DNA of 64,000 nt from Neobacillus niacini (GCF_023715785.1 NZ_JAMBOX010000005.1:62001-126000); one strand, 5' to 3'. Shown: positions 34,851 through 46,784, counted from the stretch's first letter. Made by a program: numbers and translations. The notes: generated from the letters alone by a model not told the origin.

Positions 34851-36266
34851 GTGATAAAAGTTAAAGTTCGGCTACGGCCCATCGTTAGCAACATCAATTT
34901 ACCGACGGTTTTGAAAACAGCGATCCTCCCGGGTGACTCTGTTGAAAGATTATTTATTGCCACCCAAGTTGGCGAGATTTATTACATAGACAATGGCGTG
35001 ATCAAGTCCTTTTTAGATATTCGCCCGCGAATCATTAAACTAGGCACTTCCAACGGCGGTTATGATGAACGGGGCTTGCTGGGACTAGCGTTTCATCCCC
35101 AATTTACTTATAACGGCCTATTTTATCTTCATTATTCAGTTGTCAGATCGCAAGGACCGGGTTCTCTGACTGCTTCTTTTGAGCCTAACCCGTGTGATCC
35201 AAACACCTTAAACCTAAGGTGGACAAATCGAGAAACCCAATTTGATCATATTGATACAGTGGAAGAGTGGATTTTGCAAGATAATGGCCAGCCGCAAAAA
35301 CGACGGACATTGCTTAACTTAAGAAGACCATTTATGAATCATAATGGTGTCAATAGCTTAAACTTTTCGCCTGAAACGGGAAAACTTGTGTTAACAACCG
35401 GTGATGGCGGATCAGGCTTTGATCCATTTAATTTAAGCCAGGATAATCTAGAAATCGCCGGTAAGATTATCGAAATTGATGTGGTTAAGAATACATTTAT
35501 CTCTAATCCACCTATCGTCACCCGTTTTGATGAACTCCCCCTCCCCATTCAGGAAACGCTTACGGTCATAGCCAAAGGGGTCCGAAATATACCAGGCATT
35601 TCCTATCAAAGATTTTATAATCAGTATGTCAAATATGCAGGACAAGTCGGCCAGGAACTGGTAGAATCAATTTTTTCATTCGTTCATTATAAACCTTTTC
35701 CGGTTAAACAGCTTGTCAACGCTTCTTTAAGGAATATCGAATCTATCGAGGAAGGGTTAATAAACTTGGGCTGGCGCGGATGGGAAGGCACTTTTCCTAC
35801 TCCGATTATCAGGCCATGCCCTGAAAACCAAACTTCTGATGCTAAAACGATTGCCTATTACAATGAAGTGGTGGTAACCGCACCGAGACGTCTTCCGCCT
35901 TTAACTAGTTATTTTCATCGGGATCTCCGGGCCGATAAGTTTGCCGGAACCGCACTTACTGGTGTGCAGCCCTATATGGGCACTGGAATCCCCGCTTTGA
36001 CGGGAGGCGTTGTGTTTACGGATATTGCGCGGAGAGGAGAATCGGGGTCTCCTACTAGGGGGGTATTAGCTTATACCAGGGTAAGAGCGGATGGCAGACT
36101 AAATGATTTTAGCGTAATTGAACCCGATGATCCTTTTGGTTCACAATCTGCTTATTATGTCAGCTTGGGAACAAATCGGGGGCAGACCAGACTGTATTTA
36201 GGTGTTTATGGCTCGATGACCGTGACGAATTTTAATCAAGGCACTGTTTTTGAAATTGTTCCGTGA
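34851..36266 (+). CDS. PQQ-dependent sugar dehydrogenase-like beta-propeller protein
   Basis: 471 residues, GTG start with AAAAGGAG 12 bases upstream. Segments of the glucose/sorbosone dehydrogenase propeller are visible: DERGLLGLAFHPQFTYNGLF (about 73-92), MNHNGVNSLNFSPETGKLV (about 163-181), TTGDGGSGFDP, and late GWRGWEGTFPTPI. No signal peptide is evident, and no pqq biosynthesis genes are nearby, so cofactor use is uncertain. Ends TVFEIVP as these propellers often do. Activity not established from sequence. Confidence 0.8.
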   Translation: MIKVKVRLRPIVSNINLPTVLKTAILPGDSVERLFIATQVGEIYYIDNGVIKSFLDIRPRIIKLGTSNGGYDERGLLGLAFHPQFTYNGLFYLHYSVVRSQGPGSLTASFEPNPCDPNTLNLRWTNRETQFDHIDTVEEWILQDNGQPQKRRTLLNLRRPFMNHNGVNSLNFSPETGKLVLTTGDGGSGFDPFNLSQDNLEIAGKIIEIDVVKNTFISNPPIVTRFDELPLPIQETLTVIAKGVRNIPGISYQRFYNQYVKYAGQVGQELVESIFSFVHYKPFPVKQLVNASLRNIESIEEGLINLGWRGWEGTFPTPIIRPCPENQTSDAKTIAYYNEVVVTAPRRLPPLTSYFHRDLRADKFAGTALTGVQPYMGTGIPALTGGVVFTDIARRGESGSPTRGVLAYTRVRADGRLNDFSVIEPDDPFGSQSAYYVSLGTNRGQTRLYLGVYGSMTVTNFNQGTVFEIVP

Positions 36267-36340
36267 TTCATAAAATTCGACTGCATGCAAAACATAAATG
36301 AGAATCATTTGAACAGAATATAGCTTTGGAGGTGATAAAC

Positions 36341-36472
36341 ATGGGTGAAAACACAAAGATTTACCAGAACGTACAATTAGGCGGACAAAAGTCTAATGAA
36401 AAAGGTGAAGGCGATTCGAACCATAAGCGTTATGACTTTCCGGATAAAGAAGAACTCAAGAAAAGAAAATAG
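36341..36472 (+). CDS. Small hydrophilic hypothetical protein
   Basis: 43 residues (MGENTKIYQNVQLGGQKSNE start, PDKEELKKRK end) with a strong GGAGGTGAT site before the ATG. Highly charged, probably disordered. Not recognised; short and overlooked by length filters. Confidence 0.6.
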   Translation: MGENTKIYQNVQLGGQKSNEKGEGDSNHKRYDFPDKEELKKRK

Positions 36473-39192
<2,720 letters not shown>

Positions 39193-39201
39193 AAATGTAA
39201 A

Positions 39202-39237
39202 AAGAACCGCCGTCAGTTTTCGGCGGTTCTTTTTTTA
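39202..39237. terminator. Terminator between katG and phaC
   Basis: AAGAACCGCCG/CGGCGGTTCTT stem followed by TTTTTT; also usable from the convergent phaC side. Confidence 0.88.
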
Positions 39238-39257
39238 TTCAATAAAACTTGAAATAT

Positions 39258-40346
39258 TTAGTTAGAACGCTCTGCTAACCAGTTGCCAATCGTAGGATAC
39301 GTTATTTTATTTGCCTGACTGCCAAAGGTAATGGAAGTATGGCCAACCGGTAAATTCTTGTATTGTTTATCCTGGCTAGAGATAGCGCCCATTAATGCTT
39401 CCACCATATGCGGCTGGGCAATTATGTCGTTTTGTCCTGCTAGATTAAGGACATTGGCCTTGATATTCTTCAAATCGACTTTTTGGCCGCTTACAACAAG
39501 CTCCCCTTTAATCAGCTTGTTTTTCTGGTAGAAATCCCTGATCCACTGACGATACGCTTCACCTGGGAATGGAATGCCATCGTTTAACCATTTTTGAAGC
39601 AGCTTAAAACTTTTTACGAACTTTTCATTGTCCGCACGATCCACAAGACTGACATAAGGTCCATAGAAGCTTGCCATTGGTTTGATTAGTTTGTTGCCAA
39701 AGTCGATCATTGTAGGTGGAACAACCCCAAGTGTGTCTACTACTTTATCAAGATCAAAAAATTGCTCGTTTAGCATGGCGCCGTAAGAGCCTGAATTCTC
39801 AAAATTAAACGGAGTTGTCATAAATACAAGATTTCGAATAGGCAATTCAGGATGCAATGCTGCAAAAATAGACGTCATTGTACCGCCCATGCAATACCCA
39901 AGAATGGACACTTCTTCCACATTAGACTTTCTCATCACTTTTTTTACAGCCCGCGGGATGTAATCCATAATGAAATCATCGAGTTTCATATTCCGGTCTT
40001 CATATCCAGGGGTGCCCCAATCCAGAAGGTAAACATCAAAACCCTGATTAACCAAATATTCTATTAAGCTGCCGCCTTTTGTTAAATCTAGTATATATGG
40101 TTTATTAATGAGCGCGTAAACCATAAGCAACGGAATTCTGTGTTTTTTCGGCTGGTCAGAAATGTAACGATAAAGCTTCGTTTTATTTCTCGTCCAAACG
40201 ATTTCCTTTGGTGTTGGTGCTACTTCTGGTTCAGCATCGGTGGTTAGCACTTGGGTAGCCCGGTATACACGCTTCAGTATATGCTGAAATTCTTTAGGGT
40301 ACAGATTGGTGTACTTTTCCCAATCTTTGGTCATAGGAACACTAAT
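39258..40346 (-). CDS. phaC: Poly(3-hydroxyalkanoate) synthase subunit PhaC (class IV), probable ATT start
   Basis: PhaC polymerises hydroxyacyl-CoA into storage granules together with PhaR. The lipase-like box GYCMGG holds the nucleophile Cys (148 counted from the first ATG), with AGQNDIIAQPH (Asp) and LPVGHTSITFG (His) completing the triad. The first ATG (40334) has no RBS at proper distance: AAGGAG lies 21 bases upstream. An in-frame ATT at 40346 is 9-10 bases from it and gives MSVPMTKDWEK, which lines up with the PhaC N-terminus I recall from B. megaterium (MAIPYVQEWEK). I therefore use ATT, giving 362 residues. It is paired with phaR upstream; phaB is missing between them. Confidence 0.92.
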   Translation of the reverse strand: MSVPMTKDWEKYTNLYPKEFQHILKRVYRATQVLTTDAEPEVAPTPKEIVWTRNKTKLYRYISDQPKKHRIPLLMVYALINKPYILDLTKGGSLIEYLVNQGFDVYLLDWGTPGYEDRNMKLDDFIMDYIPRAVKKVMRKSNVEEVSILGYCMGGTMTSIFAALHPELPIRNLVFMTTPFNFENSGSYGAMLNEQFFDLDKVVDTLGVVPPTMIDFGNKLIKPMASFYGPYVSLVDRADNEKFVKSFKLLQKWLNDGIPFPGEAYRQWIRDFYQKNKLIKGELVVSGQKVDLKNIKANVLNLAGQNDIIAQPHMVEALMGAISSQDKQYKNLPVGHTSITFGSQANKITYPTIGNWLAERSN

Positions 40347-40505
40347 GACAGCTCACTCCTTTTCAGTTTTAACGTTATACAAACCACATTAATAATTTAC
40401 ATCTATATGAAATTTACATATATAGGCCGTCTGTAGACTTAAATCGTCGACCCGTTATGTAAGCCACGTCTTTATATAAAAACATGGCACCGGTATTTCC
40501 ACTTG

Positions 40506-40910
40506 TTAATTTGATCCTTCCGACGCCTTTAACAATGCAAGAATTTGATTCACTTTATTTTCAAGACTCTTTATATCCTTTTTGATGGAAACCATTTCCT
40601 CTTGGAGGCTGGCAACATGAGGTTGATTTGCGCTGCTTTCTTCCAACAATTCTTCTAAGTTATCAACTTTTGCATCCACATTGACAATCATGGAAGAAAG
40701 ACTGGCCAAATCGTTACGCGATGGAATGTTTACTAATTCCAGGTACTTTTCCGTACTTTCATCGATCATTTTTTTGAACATTAGATTCATTTCCATGACT
40801 TGAGCAATTCCTTGTGATGGAAAATTCTCCGTGATCCTCTCATCAAACATATTTGTAGACTTTGAATAGAAATCCTTCCACATATCAAAAAGGTTGGTTT
40901 CCAGGCTCAT
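40506..40910 (-). CDS. phaR: PHA synthase subunit PhaR
   Basis: 134 residues. PhaR is the small partner needed by class IV PhaC. The sequence opens with LFDMWKDFYSKSTNMFDERI, and the C-terminal half is a predicted coiled coil (VDNLEELLEE, then EEMVSIKKDIKSLENKVNQIL). GGGGAG precedes the ATG. phaC follows after about 160 bases; in other Bacillus phaB sits in this gap but is absent here. Confidence 0.9.
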   Translation of the reverse strand: MSLETNLFDMWKDFYSKSTNMFDERITENFPSQGIAQVMEMNLMFKKMIDESTEKYLELVNIPSRNDLASLSSMIVNVDAKVDNLEELLEESSANQPHVASLQEEMVSIKKDIKSLENKVNQILALLKASEGSN

Positions 40911-40971
40911 TGTTCTTCTCCCCTATTCGTAAAAATTTAACATTCTTATCATACTAATTACTGGAAAATAA

Positions 40972-41133
40972 ATGAAGGAAAAACATTCGAAATTATCAGA
41001 ACAAATTCTTACATTTTTTGACAAAATCCGAAGAAAATTTGCAATCAGCGATGTACATGTTCAGTATCAATCAATGATTACATTACAAGTAGCTTCCAAT
41101 TTTGATCCAAAAGCAACAAGAAACTCAGTTTAA
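40972..41133 (+). CDS. Small hypothetical protein divergent from phaR
   Basis: 53-codon frame (MKEKHSKLSEQILTFFDKIR start) with a weak GGA site, ending just before a terminator hairpin that reads properly on this strand. In other Bacillus phaP/phaQ lie divergent from phaR, but this protein resembles neither. Coding status uncertain. Confidence 0.4.
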   Translation: MKEKHSKLSEQILTFFDKIRRKFAISDVHVQYQSMITLQVASNFDPKATRNSV

Positions 41134-41138
41134 GAACA

Positions 41139-41171
41139 TAACCGCCATCAAATCGACGGCGGTTACTTTTT
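41139..41171. terminator. Terminator hairpin between the small gene and ger operon
   Basis: AACCGCC/GGCGGTT stem followed by ACTTTTTA on the plus strand; downstream of gerC on the minus strand it has a poor T run. Confidence 0.6.
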
Positions 41172-41187
41172 ACCTGCCAGAAAAAGG

Positions 41188-42255
41188 CTACTCGACTACA
41201 CCATGTCCAATCAATTTAACATCTGCCGAAACCTCAAATTTCGCATTTTTATATTCTTCATTCCATTTTTTGTAATCAAAATTTCGTGTCCTTGTTTTGG
41301 CGAAGTGGCCAAAGCCGACCGGGTCAATATTCTTTCTTTGAAATTCCTCAATCAACATTTTGCATTCCTTTGAGATTTGTTGTGCCAATTTGTTCTCAAT
41401 TTCTCGAATCTCGCCTTTCTCAAGGATCCTTTCCTGATGCTCGGTAAGATCTCCCTTTAATTTAATCTTAATCGAGAATGTATAGGGATTCCTTCCTTTC
41501 AGTCTTATGTTTTTCTTTAACCCAATACTTTTGACAGTCGATTCTCCATGAGCCTCCTTCACTTTCACGACCCCCAATGTGTGATGGTCTACAAGGAGCT
41601 TGAAATAATACATTTTATTCTCATGGAGAATGTCAACGAGCTTTTCATCTTTAAAAAGCGCTAATCCAGATATCGTCACTAAATTACGACTACTCTTCTT
41701 AAGCATTGGTAAATATGGATCCATCCCTTTTTGGTAAAACGCAGCCAAAAATCGATGAAGATTGGTTAAAGGCAAATTTTGTTGCTCCATATTATGTTCT
41801 AGTAACTGTGTCAGGTATTGAGCGTTTCCACGGTCACCATATTTTCCTTTAAAAATATCAATCGCTTTCCCATTTACTACAGCCAATTGAACCCTTGCAC
41901 CCACACTTGGATCCCGCAAAAAGACGTCTAAAGTATTAATAAGTCCCTCACGCGCGACATCCTCTCCAAAAAGGGCAATATCAAGACTGCCGCTGACAAT
42001 TGGCTGTGATGCTTTTTTCTGCATTTCAGATACCAAATCCCGGATCACTTTTCCTTTGGCCTTAAAAGTAAAATTCCCGAATGACTTGTCTGGCTTAAAC
42101 ACGGGGATCATGATACTTCCAAGGAACTGTTTCTCACTTTTATCAATTCCGATGCCAGTGGCAATATTTACATCATCAATCACCTTTTTTTCTACACATC
42201 CAGGCAGGATTGTCAAACACAACAGTAACGTTACAATAAGGCAGGATTTTTTCAC
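41188..42255 (-). CDS. Ger(x)C family spore germination lipoprotein
   Basis: 355 residues. Signal peptide with lipobox ILPGC (Cys20), then the usual opening EKKVIDDVNIATGIGIDK. C-subunit of an inner spore-membrane nutrient germinant receptor. The C-terminal helix region LAQQISKECKMLIEEFQRKN and DPVGFG are typical. Its ATG overlaps the stop of the B-subunit gene by 4 bases. Last gene of a gerA-gerB-gerC operon. Which nutrient it senses cannot be told from sequence. Confidence 0.93.
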   Translation of the reverse strand: MKKSCLIVTLLLCLTILPGCVEKKVIDDVNIATGIGIDKSEKQFLGSIMIPVFKPDKSFGNFTFKAKGKVIRDLVSEMQKKASQPIVSGSLDIALFGEDVAREGLINTLDVFLRDPSVGARVQLAVVNGKAIDIFKGKYGDRGNAQYLTQLLEHNMEQQNLPLTNLHRFLAAFYQKGMDPYLPMLKKSSRNLVTISGLALFKDEKLVDILHENKMYYFKLLVDHHTLGVVKVKEAHGESTVKSIGLKKNIRLKGRNPYTFSIKIKLKGDLTEHQERILEKGEIREIENKLAQQISKECKMLIEEFQRKNIDPVGFGHFAKTRTRNFDYKKWNEEYKNAKFEVSADVKLIGHGVVE

Positions 42256-43343
42256 TCCGCTTTCACCTTCTTTTTGATCAGCAGTAAAAGATAGAGAAGA
42301 GGTGTGTAAATATAAGCTAAGGAAAACCCAACAATTGCCGTATAGTTAAAAAGGACGTTTAGTCTTTCACGAGTAGGAATGAGCACCACAATAACCAGAC
42401 ACACCAACGCAATAAAAATAACCGATTTTTTTTGATTAATATGAAAAATGCGTTTGGTCACTCTGCTGGCTGCCCATAAGGAAAGGGCTATACTTGGGAG
42501 CATAATCAAGGTCCAATTGGCAATTCCCAAATACTCAAACCTCTCAATTATTGGAAGCCGGACAATTTTCCACATTTCCAATGTTGCCCATATTGATTTT
42601 TCAAGCAAACCCAGCGGAAAATAGGCAAAGGTTATAACTGCTAAGGCCGTGTAAATGAAAATGGTTGACAAAAGCCCGATATGAACAAATTTCTTTGATT
42701 GTTCAGGGTTCTTAATAAAAGGGTAAAAAAACAATAAAATGCCATATCCCAGGTAACTGAGTGACATGTGGTAGCCGCCTTTTACTAGTTCAATAAAGGA
42801 ATGGTCCATAATCGGCAACAAGTTGGTAAAATCCCCGTACTGTAAGGCAAAACCAAAAGAAAAAAGTAAATAAAAAGGTATAACCATTCCGAAAAACGAG
42901 GTTCCTGCTACGGTCCGAAAGCCTCCGAAAACAATATAGATTCCTAAAAGTAAATAGACAGCTCCGAACCAAAACGGACTTAAACTTTGAAACATCCAAG
43001 TACGTATAATTTCATAAAGGCCGCCAAGTGTCCCTGCACACGTAACTGTATAATAAAAGATAAAAAAGGTATTTATGCTATTGCCGATTATTTTTCCAAA
43101 TAAGTAAACATTGGCATCCAGTATATCACCATTTACGGTCTCACAAATCTTATACATCATCCACACGATGATGTGGATGGTTAATCCCGCCCCAATAACC
43201 GATATCCAGGCATCTGTGCCGGCATCTTTGGCAATAATGCGCTGAAAACCAAGGACTCCTATTCCAATCTGCATCGAAACAATGACATACGCGGCCATAA
43301 ATGGTGATATTTGGAGTCTCTCCTGGATGGATCCCTGCATCAT
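42252..43343 (-). CDS. GerB-type (GerAB/ArcD/ProY family) spore germination permease
   Basis: 363 residues, about ten membrane segments, amino-acid-permease-like fold (opens ERLQISPFMAAYVIVSMQIG). In germination receptors the B-subunit binds the germinant. It overlaps the gerC gene by 4 bases and follows the gerA gene after 15 bases, so the three are one transcript, presumably made in the forespore. Confidence 0.93.
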   Translation of the reverse strand: MMQGSIQERLQISPFMAAYVIVSMQIGIGVLGFQRIIAKDAGTDAWISVIGAGLTIHIIVWMMYKICETVNGDILDANVYLFGKIIGNSINTFFIFYYTVTCAGTLGGLYEIIRTWMFQSLSPFWFGAVYLLLGIYIVFGGFRTVAGTSFFGMVIPFYLLFSFGFALQYGDFTNLLPIMDHSFIELVKGGYHMSLSYLGYGILLFFYPFIKNPEQSKKFVHIGLLSTIFIYTALAVITFAYFPLGLLEKSIWATLEMWKIVRLPIIERFEYLGIANWTLIMLPSIALSLWAASRVTKRIFHINQKKSVIFIALVCLVIVVLIPTRERLNVLFNYTAIVGFSLAYIYTPLLYLLLLIKKKVKAE

Positions 43344-43358
43344 TGCTTCTCCCTTCCT

Positions 43359-44948
43359 TTATTCATCAATGTCCTTCTTTTTATTGGCCTTCTTCTTGCT
43401 AAACCGGATGGGATCATCGGTCCTTAGATACTGCGGACGTTTCGCCTGACTTTTAAAAGGCAGACGAAATAAGGCATCTTTAAAATCTCTCAATCTTAGA
43501 GGGAATATCGGCTCCATAAACGGAAGGCCTAATGAAGTAAGCCGCAGCAGATGTGTAAGCAAAAAACAAAAAGCAATCGTAATCCCGACTAATCCCCATA
43601 ATTCGGCCATGATCAGAAACGGAAAGCGCAAAATCCTGATGGTATTACTCATTTGATAGACTGGAGTGGTAAAGGAAGCGAGTGCAGCTAGCGCGATTAA
43701 AATTAATAGAACATTACTCGTAAGCCCCGCTTCCACTGATGCTGTTCCCAAAACAATACCGCCCACGATACCAATTGTCTGGCCGACCTTGGTTGGAAGC
43801 CTTGCCCCTGCTTCCCGTAGAAGTTCAATCGTTACTTCCAAAAACAACACCTCTAGTATGGGTGGGAAAGGGACAACACGCCTAGAGGTAACTAACGTAA
43901 TTAATAAGTCTTTTGGAATCATTTGATAGTGGTAAGTCACCACTGCAACATAAAGAGGTGTAACCATAATCGAGAAGATAACCGAAAATAAACGGATTAA
44001 TCGAATAAAGGTTGCGAGAATCCAGTTTAGAAAATAATCTTCGAAAGAGTTAAAGAACTCCGTCAAAGAGGTTGGCCCGATTAAAGCATGGGGTGAGCCA
44101 TCAACCAAAATAACGACTTTCCCCTCAACCAGGCTGGATGACACACGGTCAGGCCTTTCTGTGTCGAGCAGCTGCGGAAAAGGAGAGTTCCCATTATCAG
44201 AAATCATTTGAGTAAAATAGGAACTGTCTGCGATTTCATCCTTGTCAAGATCGCTAATCCGCTGCTTTACAGTATTGATTATTTCCTTATTTGTAACCCC
44301 TTCGATATACAGGACACACACCTTGGTTAACGATAATTTTCCGACTATGAATTGTTCTATGATGAGTTCCTTTAATGGCAAACGCTTCCGAATCATATTT
44401 ATGTTCTGGTCAATGGGTTCCACAAAGGCTTCTTTTGGACCTACAACACTAAATTCAATCTCGGGTGCTGAAACCGACCGCACAATTTGTTTTGGTGAGG
44501 AAATGAAGGCAAACACCTTATCCCCTTCCAAGGTAAGCATGACAGAACCTTTCAGCAGCTTTTCGGGGATATCTTTAAAACTGCTTGATAATTCAACATC
44601 TGCTAAAGGAAGGAGCTTTTTAACATCGTCTATATGATGAAACTCGCCCTCGAGTAAAGGCGGAACAGCATTATTATCCATCACCTTTTCTTCGACAAGC
44701 GTAGATAAGTACGTAAGAGTAAATTTCTTACCTGACTTTTGATTAAAATAATAGCTCTTTTGATAATCCTTTGATTTAGTAAGCTCCTTCTCCCAGTCTT
44801 CGGCTTGATCTTTGCGATGTTCACGTTTTTCCGGGCCGCTTTGGTGGTCTTTTTGTTCATCTAGTGTGAATTTTCTCTTTAAAAGACGTTTTACTGATTT
44901 GAAAAGATTAGCCATATTAGCACCATTTGGAAAGTTTTTCTTTATCAT
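43359..44948 (-). CDS. GerA family spore germination protein
   Basis: 529 residues. Long soluble N-terminal domain (to about 270), then membrane segments; the conserved DGSPHALIGPTSLTEFF precedes the first segment and PFPPILEVLFLEVTIELLRE lies between later ones. A-subunit of the nutrient receptor, thought to form the channel. The first 80 residues are unusually basic and charged. An ATG eleven codons later (MANLFKSVKRLL) could be the real start. First gene of the operon. Confidence 0.94.
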   Translation of the reverse strand: MIKKNFPNGANMANLFKSVKRLLKRKFTLDEQKDHQSGPEKREHRKDQAEDWEKELTKSKDYQKSYYFNQKSGKKFTLTYLSTLVEEKVMDNNAVPPLLEGEFHHIDDVKKLLPLADVELSSSFKDIPEKLLKGSVMLTLEGDKVFAFISSPKQIVRSVSAPEIEFSVVGPKEAFVEPIDQNINMIRKRLPLKELIIEQFIVGKLSLTKVCVLYIEGVTNKEIINTVKQRISDLDKDEIADSSYFTQMISDNGNSPFPQLLDTERPDRVSSSLVEGKVVILVDGSPHALIGPTSLTEFFNSFEDYFLNWILATFIRLIRLFSVIFSIMVTPLYVAVVTYHYQMIPKDLLITLVTSRRVVPFPPILEVLFLEVTIELLREAGARLPTKVGQTIGIVGGIVLGTASVEAGLTSNVLLILIALAALASFTTPVYQMSNTIRILRFPFLIMAELWGLVGITIAFCFLLTHLLRLTSLGLPFMEPIFPLRLRDFKDALFRLPFKSQAKRPQYLRTDDPIRFSKKKANKKKDIDE

Positions 44949-44979
44949 TTCCGAAATAGATAAGAATATCCTTTTTTAA

Positions 44980-45026
44980 TAAAAAAAGCCAAAAATATGC
45001 AAGATGAATAAAACATATTTTTGGCT
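44980..45026 (-). terminator. Terminator of EamA transporter gene
   Basis: 13-bp stem AGCCAAAAATATG/CATATTTTTGGCT followed on the minus strand by TTTTTTATT. Loop and stem strongly resemble the terminator at 26130-26179. Confidence 0.85.
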
Positions 45027-45068
45027 TATTTATATTTTAAGTGACAGAAACTAAGATCTAATATCGGT

Positions 45069-45953
45069 TTACGAAACTGGTTCCTCAATCGTTTCTTTTT
45101 TGAAAAAGTTTAGCTTCGTTTCGGAAATGATAATGGCGCAAAGTATCAGGAGTGCTCCAATGATCATTTTCAAGGTAATAACCTCGCTTAACAGGATGAT
45201 GGAGAATACCATCCCCCATAACGCTTCGGTCGATAAAATGATGGCTGCATTTGTTTCGGTTGTAAATTTTTGCGCAAACGTCTGTAGCAAAAACGCAATC
45301 GTTGTCGAGAAAACACCCAAATATATCACATTGGAAACCCCTTCGACATTCATCGAAAAGCTTGTTTCCCCTTTGAAAAGGACGACAATCATTCCTAAAA
45401 TCGCTGCGACTGCCATTTGAACAATGGTCAAAAGAACCGGATCTTCATCTTTTACAAACTGTGCTGTGTAGAAAATATGGAAAGCAAATCCTACCGCACA
45501 CAACAAGGTAAGCAGGTCCCCGAAATTCACTTCAGCCGTAAGCTTTAACGAGATGACACCGACACCTGTAATCGCCAGAATCGCTCCAAAAAGCTCAAAC
45601 TTATCCATTTTTCGCTTATAAATAAAAAATGCAATAAACGGAACAATCACCACATTTACCGCAGTGAGAAAGGCATTTTTTGATGGCGTTGTATACTGCA
45701 AGCCCACGGTTTGCAGGGCAAATGCCAAGTATAAAAAGATTCCGATAATGGAGCCCTTAATAATCGTGCTTTTCTTCATCAGTTTAAATTTCTTAGAAAA
45801 TACAGCACTTAACAAAAGTACCCCTATCAAAAACCGGATCGCTAAAATCTGGTATGGCGTATAATGCTCCAGTGAAACCGCACTGGCCACAAATCCGCTT
45901 CCCCAAATGACCGCTACAATCGTAAGACTTATTTCCCCAATGTATTTACGCAT
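45069..45953 (-). CDS. DMT family transporter (EamA domains)
   Basis: 294 residues from the ATG at 45953 (GAGG 8 bases upstream). Ten membrane segments in two EamA repeats: VAVIWGSGFVASAVSLEHYT opens the first, VGFAFHIFYTAQFVKDEDPV the second. Such proteins export amino acids or other metabolites. The longer frame upstream of this start reads a glycosidase relic, so that extension should not be annotated as part of the transporter. Confidence 0.92.
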   Translation of the reverse strand: MRKYIGEISLTIVAVIWGSGFVASAVSLEHYTPYQILAIRFLIGVLLLSAVFSKKFKLMKKSTIIKGSIIGIFLYLAFALQTVGLQYTTPSKNAFLTAVNVVIVPFIAFFIYKRKMDKFELFGAILAITGVGVISLKLTAEVNFGDLLTLLCAVGFAFHIFYTAQFVKDEDPVLLTIVQMAVAAILGMIVVLFKGETSFSMNVEGVSNVIYLGVFSTTIAFLLQTFAQKFTTETNAAIILSTEALWGMVFSIILLSEVITLKMIIGALLILCAIIISETKLNFFKKETIEEPVS

Positions 45954-45971
45954 TTCATCATCCTCTATTTC

Positions 45972-46200
45972 TTCTCTACTTAGTTCGAGAAAAACACTCG
46001 ATGTCCACGTAAAGGAGGTATCGACGAGTCCCTTGCCGGAGAATGGGTCAAAATTCTCTGCCATACCGCCTGCTAACGTAGTTTATAAACTTATCGCGAA
46101 TTCTCTCCCCCATTTCACTGTAGCCAAAACTTATCAAAGAATCAACAAAAAGATAATTAACCAGCGCCCAAATCGGACCGAGCCAATACGCGATTTTCGT
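45972..46200 (-). pseudogene. C-terminal relic of a GH63/trehalase-like glycoside hydrolase
   Basis: Two frames joined by a frameshift near 46060. First AYWLGPIWALVNYLF and SFGYSEMGERIRDKFINYV, like the conserved YWRGPIW...NYL of GH63/GH37-type glycosidases. Then ENFDPFSGKGLVDTSFTWTS, like their C-terminal DPFTGKG...SFSWTA. The catalytic domain upstream is absent; what remains is the tail of a lost enzyme just before the EamA gene. Confidence 0.65.
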
Positions 46201-46314
46201 CTTGAAGGCGTTCCTCAAAGAAGAGCAGCTAATGTCACAACAATCGACCTCCAAACGCTGCAAGGTGGCTAAGTTAGACGTTGGATAATGACCTAAAATC
46301 GAGAGGGTGAAAAA

Positions 46315-46738
46315 ATGAATGAAAAAAAATGGAGAGCATTGGATCAATGCGAGAAAGATAAGAAAACAGAAGCAGATGTAACGCAGGAAGCAGATCAATT
46401 ATTTACAAACAAACAACAATCTTTCGAATGGATTATTGTAAAAGATTCTGAGCAAGTGGATGTCCACACGACTGACACTCAAGTGGCCATTTCCTTACAA
46501 GCCGCCATTCAAATTGCCATTGTCATTACCATTACAGTTGGAGATTCAGATAAGGGCAATGCCGTTGTGGAAGACCTAAAACAATTCTTTAAAAATAAAC
46601 AACGCAACACCCAAAAAAACAATTATTCATGGATCTAAAAATGTAGAGGTTATCACAACCGATACTCAAGTGTCTGTTAATATTCAAGCATTGCTCCAAG
46701 TGCTAGTCGCCATTGTTGCCAAATTGGATGTTGGTTAA
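46315..46738 (+). pseudogene. cotX: Spore coat protein CotX-like, frameshifted at an A7 run
   Basis: A 107-codon frame reads MNEKKWRALDQCEKDK, then the first coat-X repeat (WIIVKDSEQVDVHTTDTQVA, then LQAAIQIAIVI), then runs out of frame at AAAAAAA (46613-46619). One base of shift restores the second repeat (TIIHGSKNVEVITTDTQVSV, then IQALLQVLVAIVAKLDVG) to the TAA at 46738. CotX is an insoluble-fraction spore coat/crust protein. Could be a true mutation, a sequencing error in the homopolymer, or slippage. Confidence 0.8.
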
Positions 46739-46746
46739 TCATTGTG

Positions 46747-46784
46747 AAAAAGGAGAATACATCTTCACGTATTCTCCTTTTTCC
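46747..46784 (+). terminator. Terminator after cotX
   Basis: AAAGGAGAATAC/GTATTCTCCTTT stem followed by TTCCTT. Confidence 0.8.

Noticed and set aside
46048..46398. 116-codon minus-strand ORF
   Set aside because: Only the last third resembles a glycosidase; the first part is antisense to cotX. Described as a pseudogene instead.
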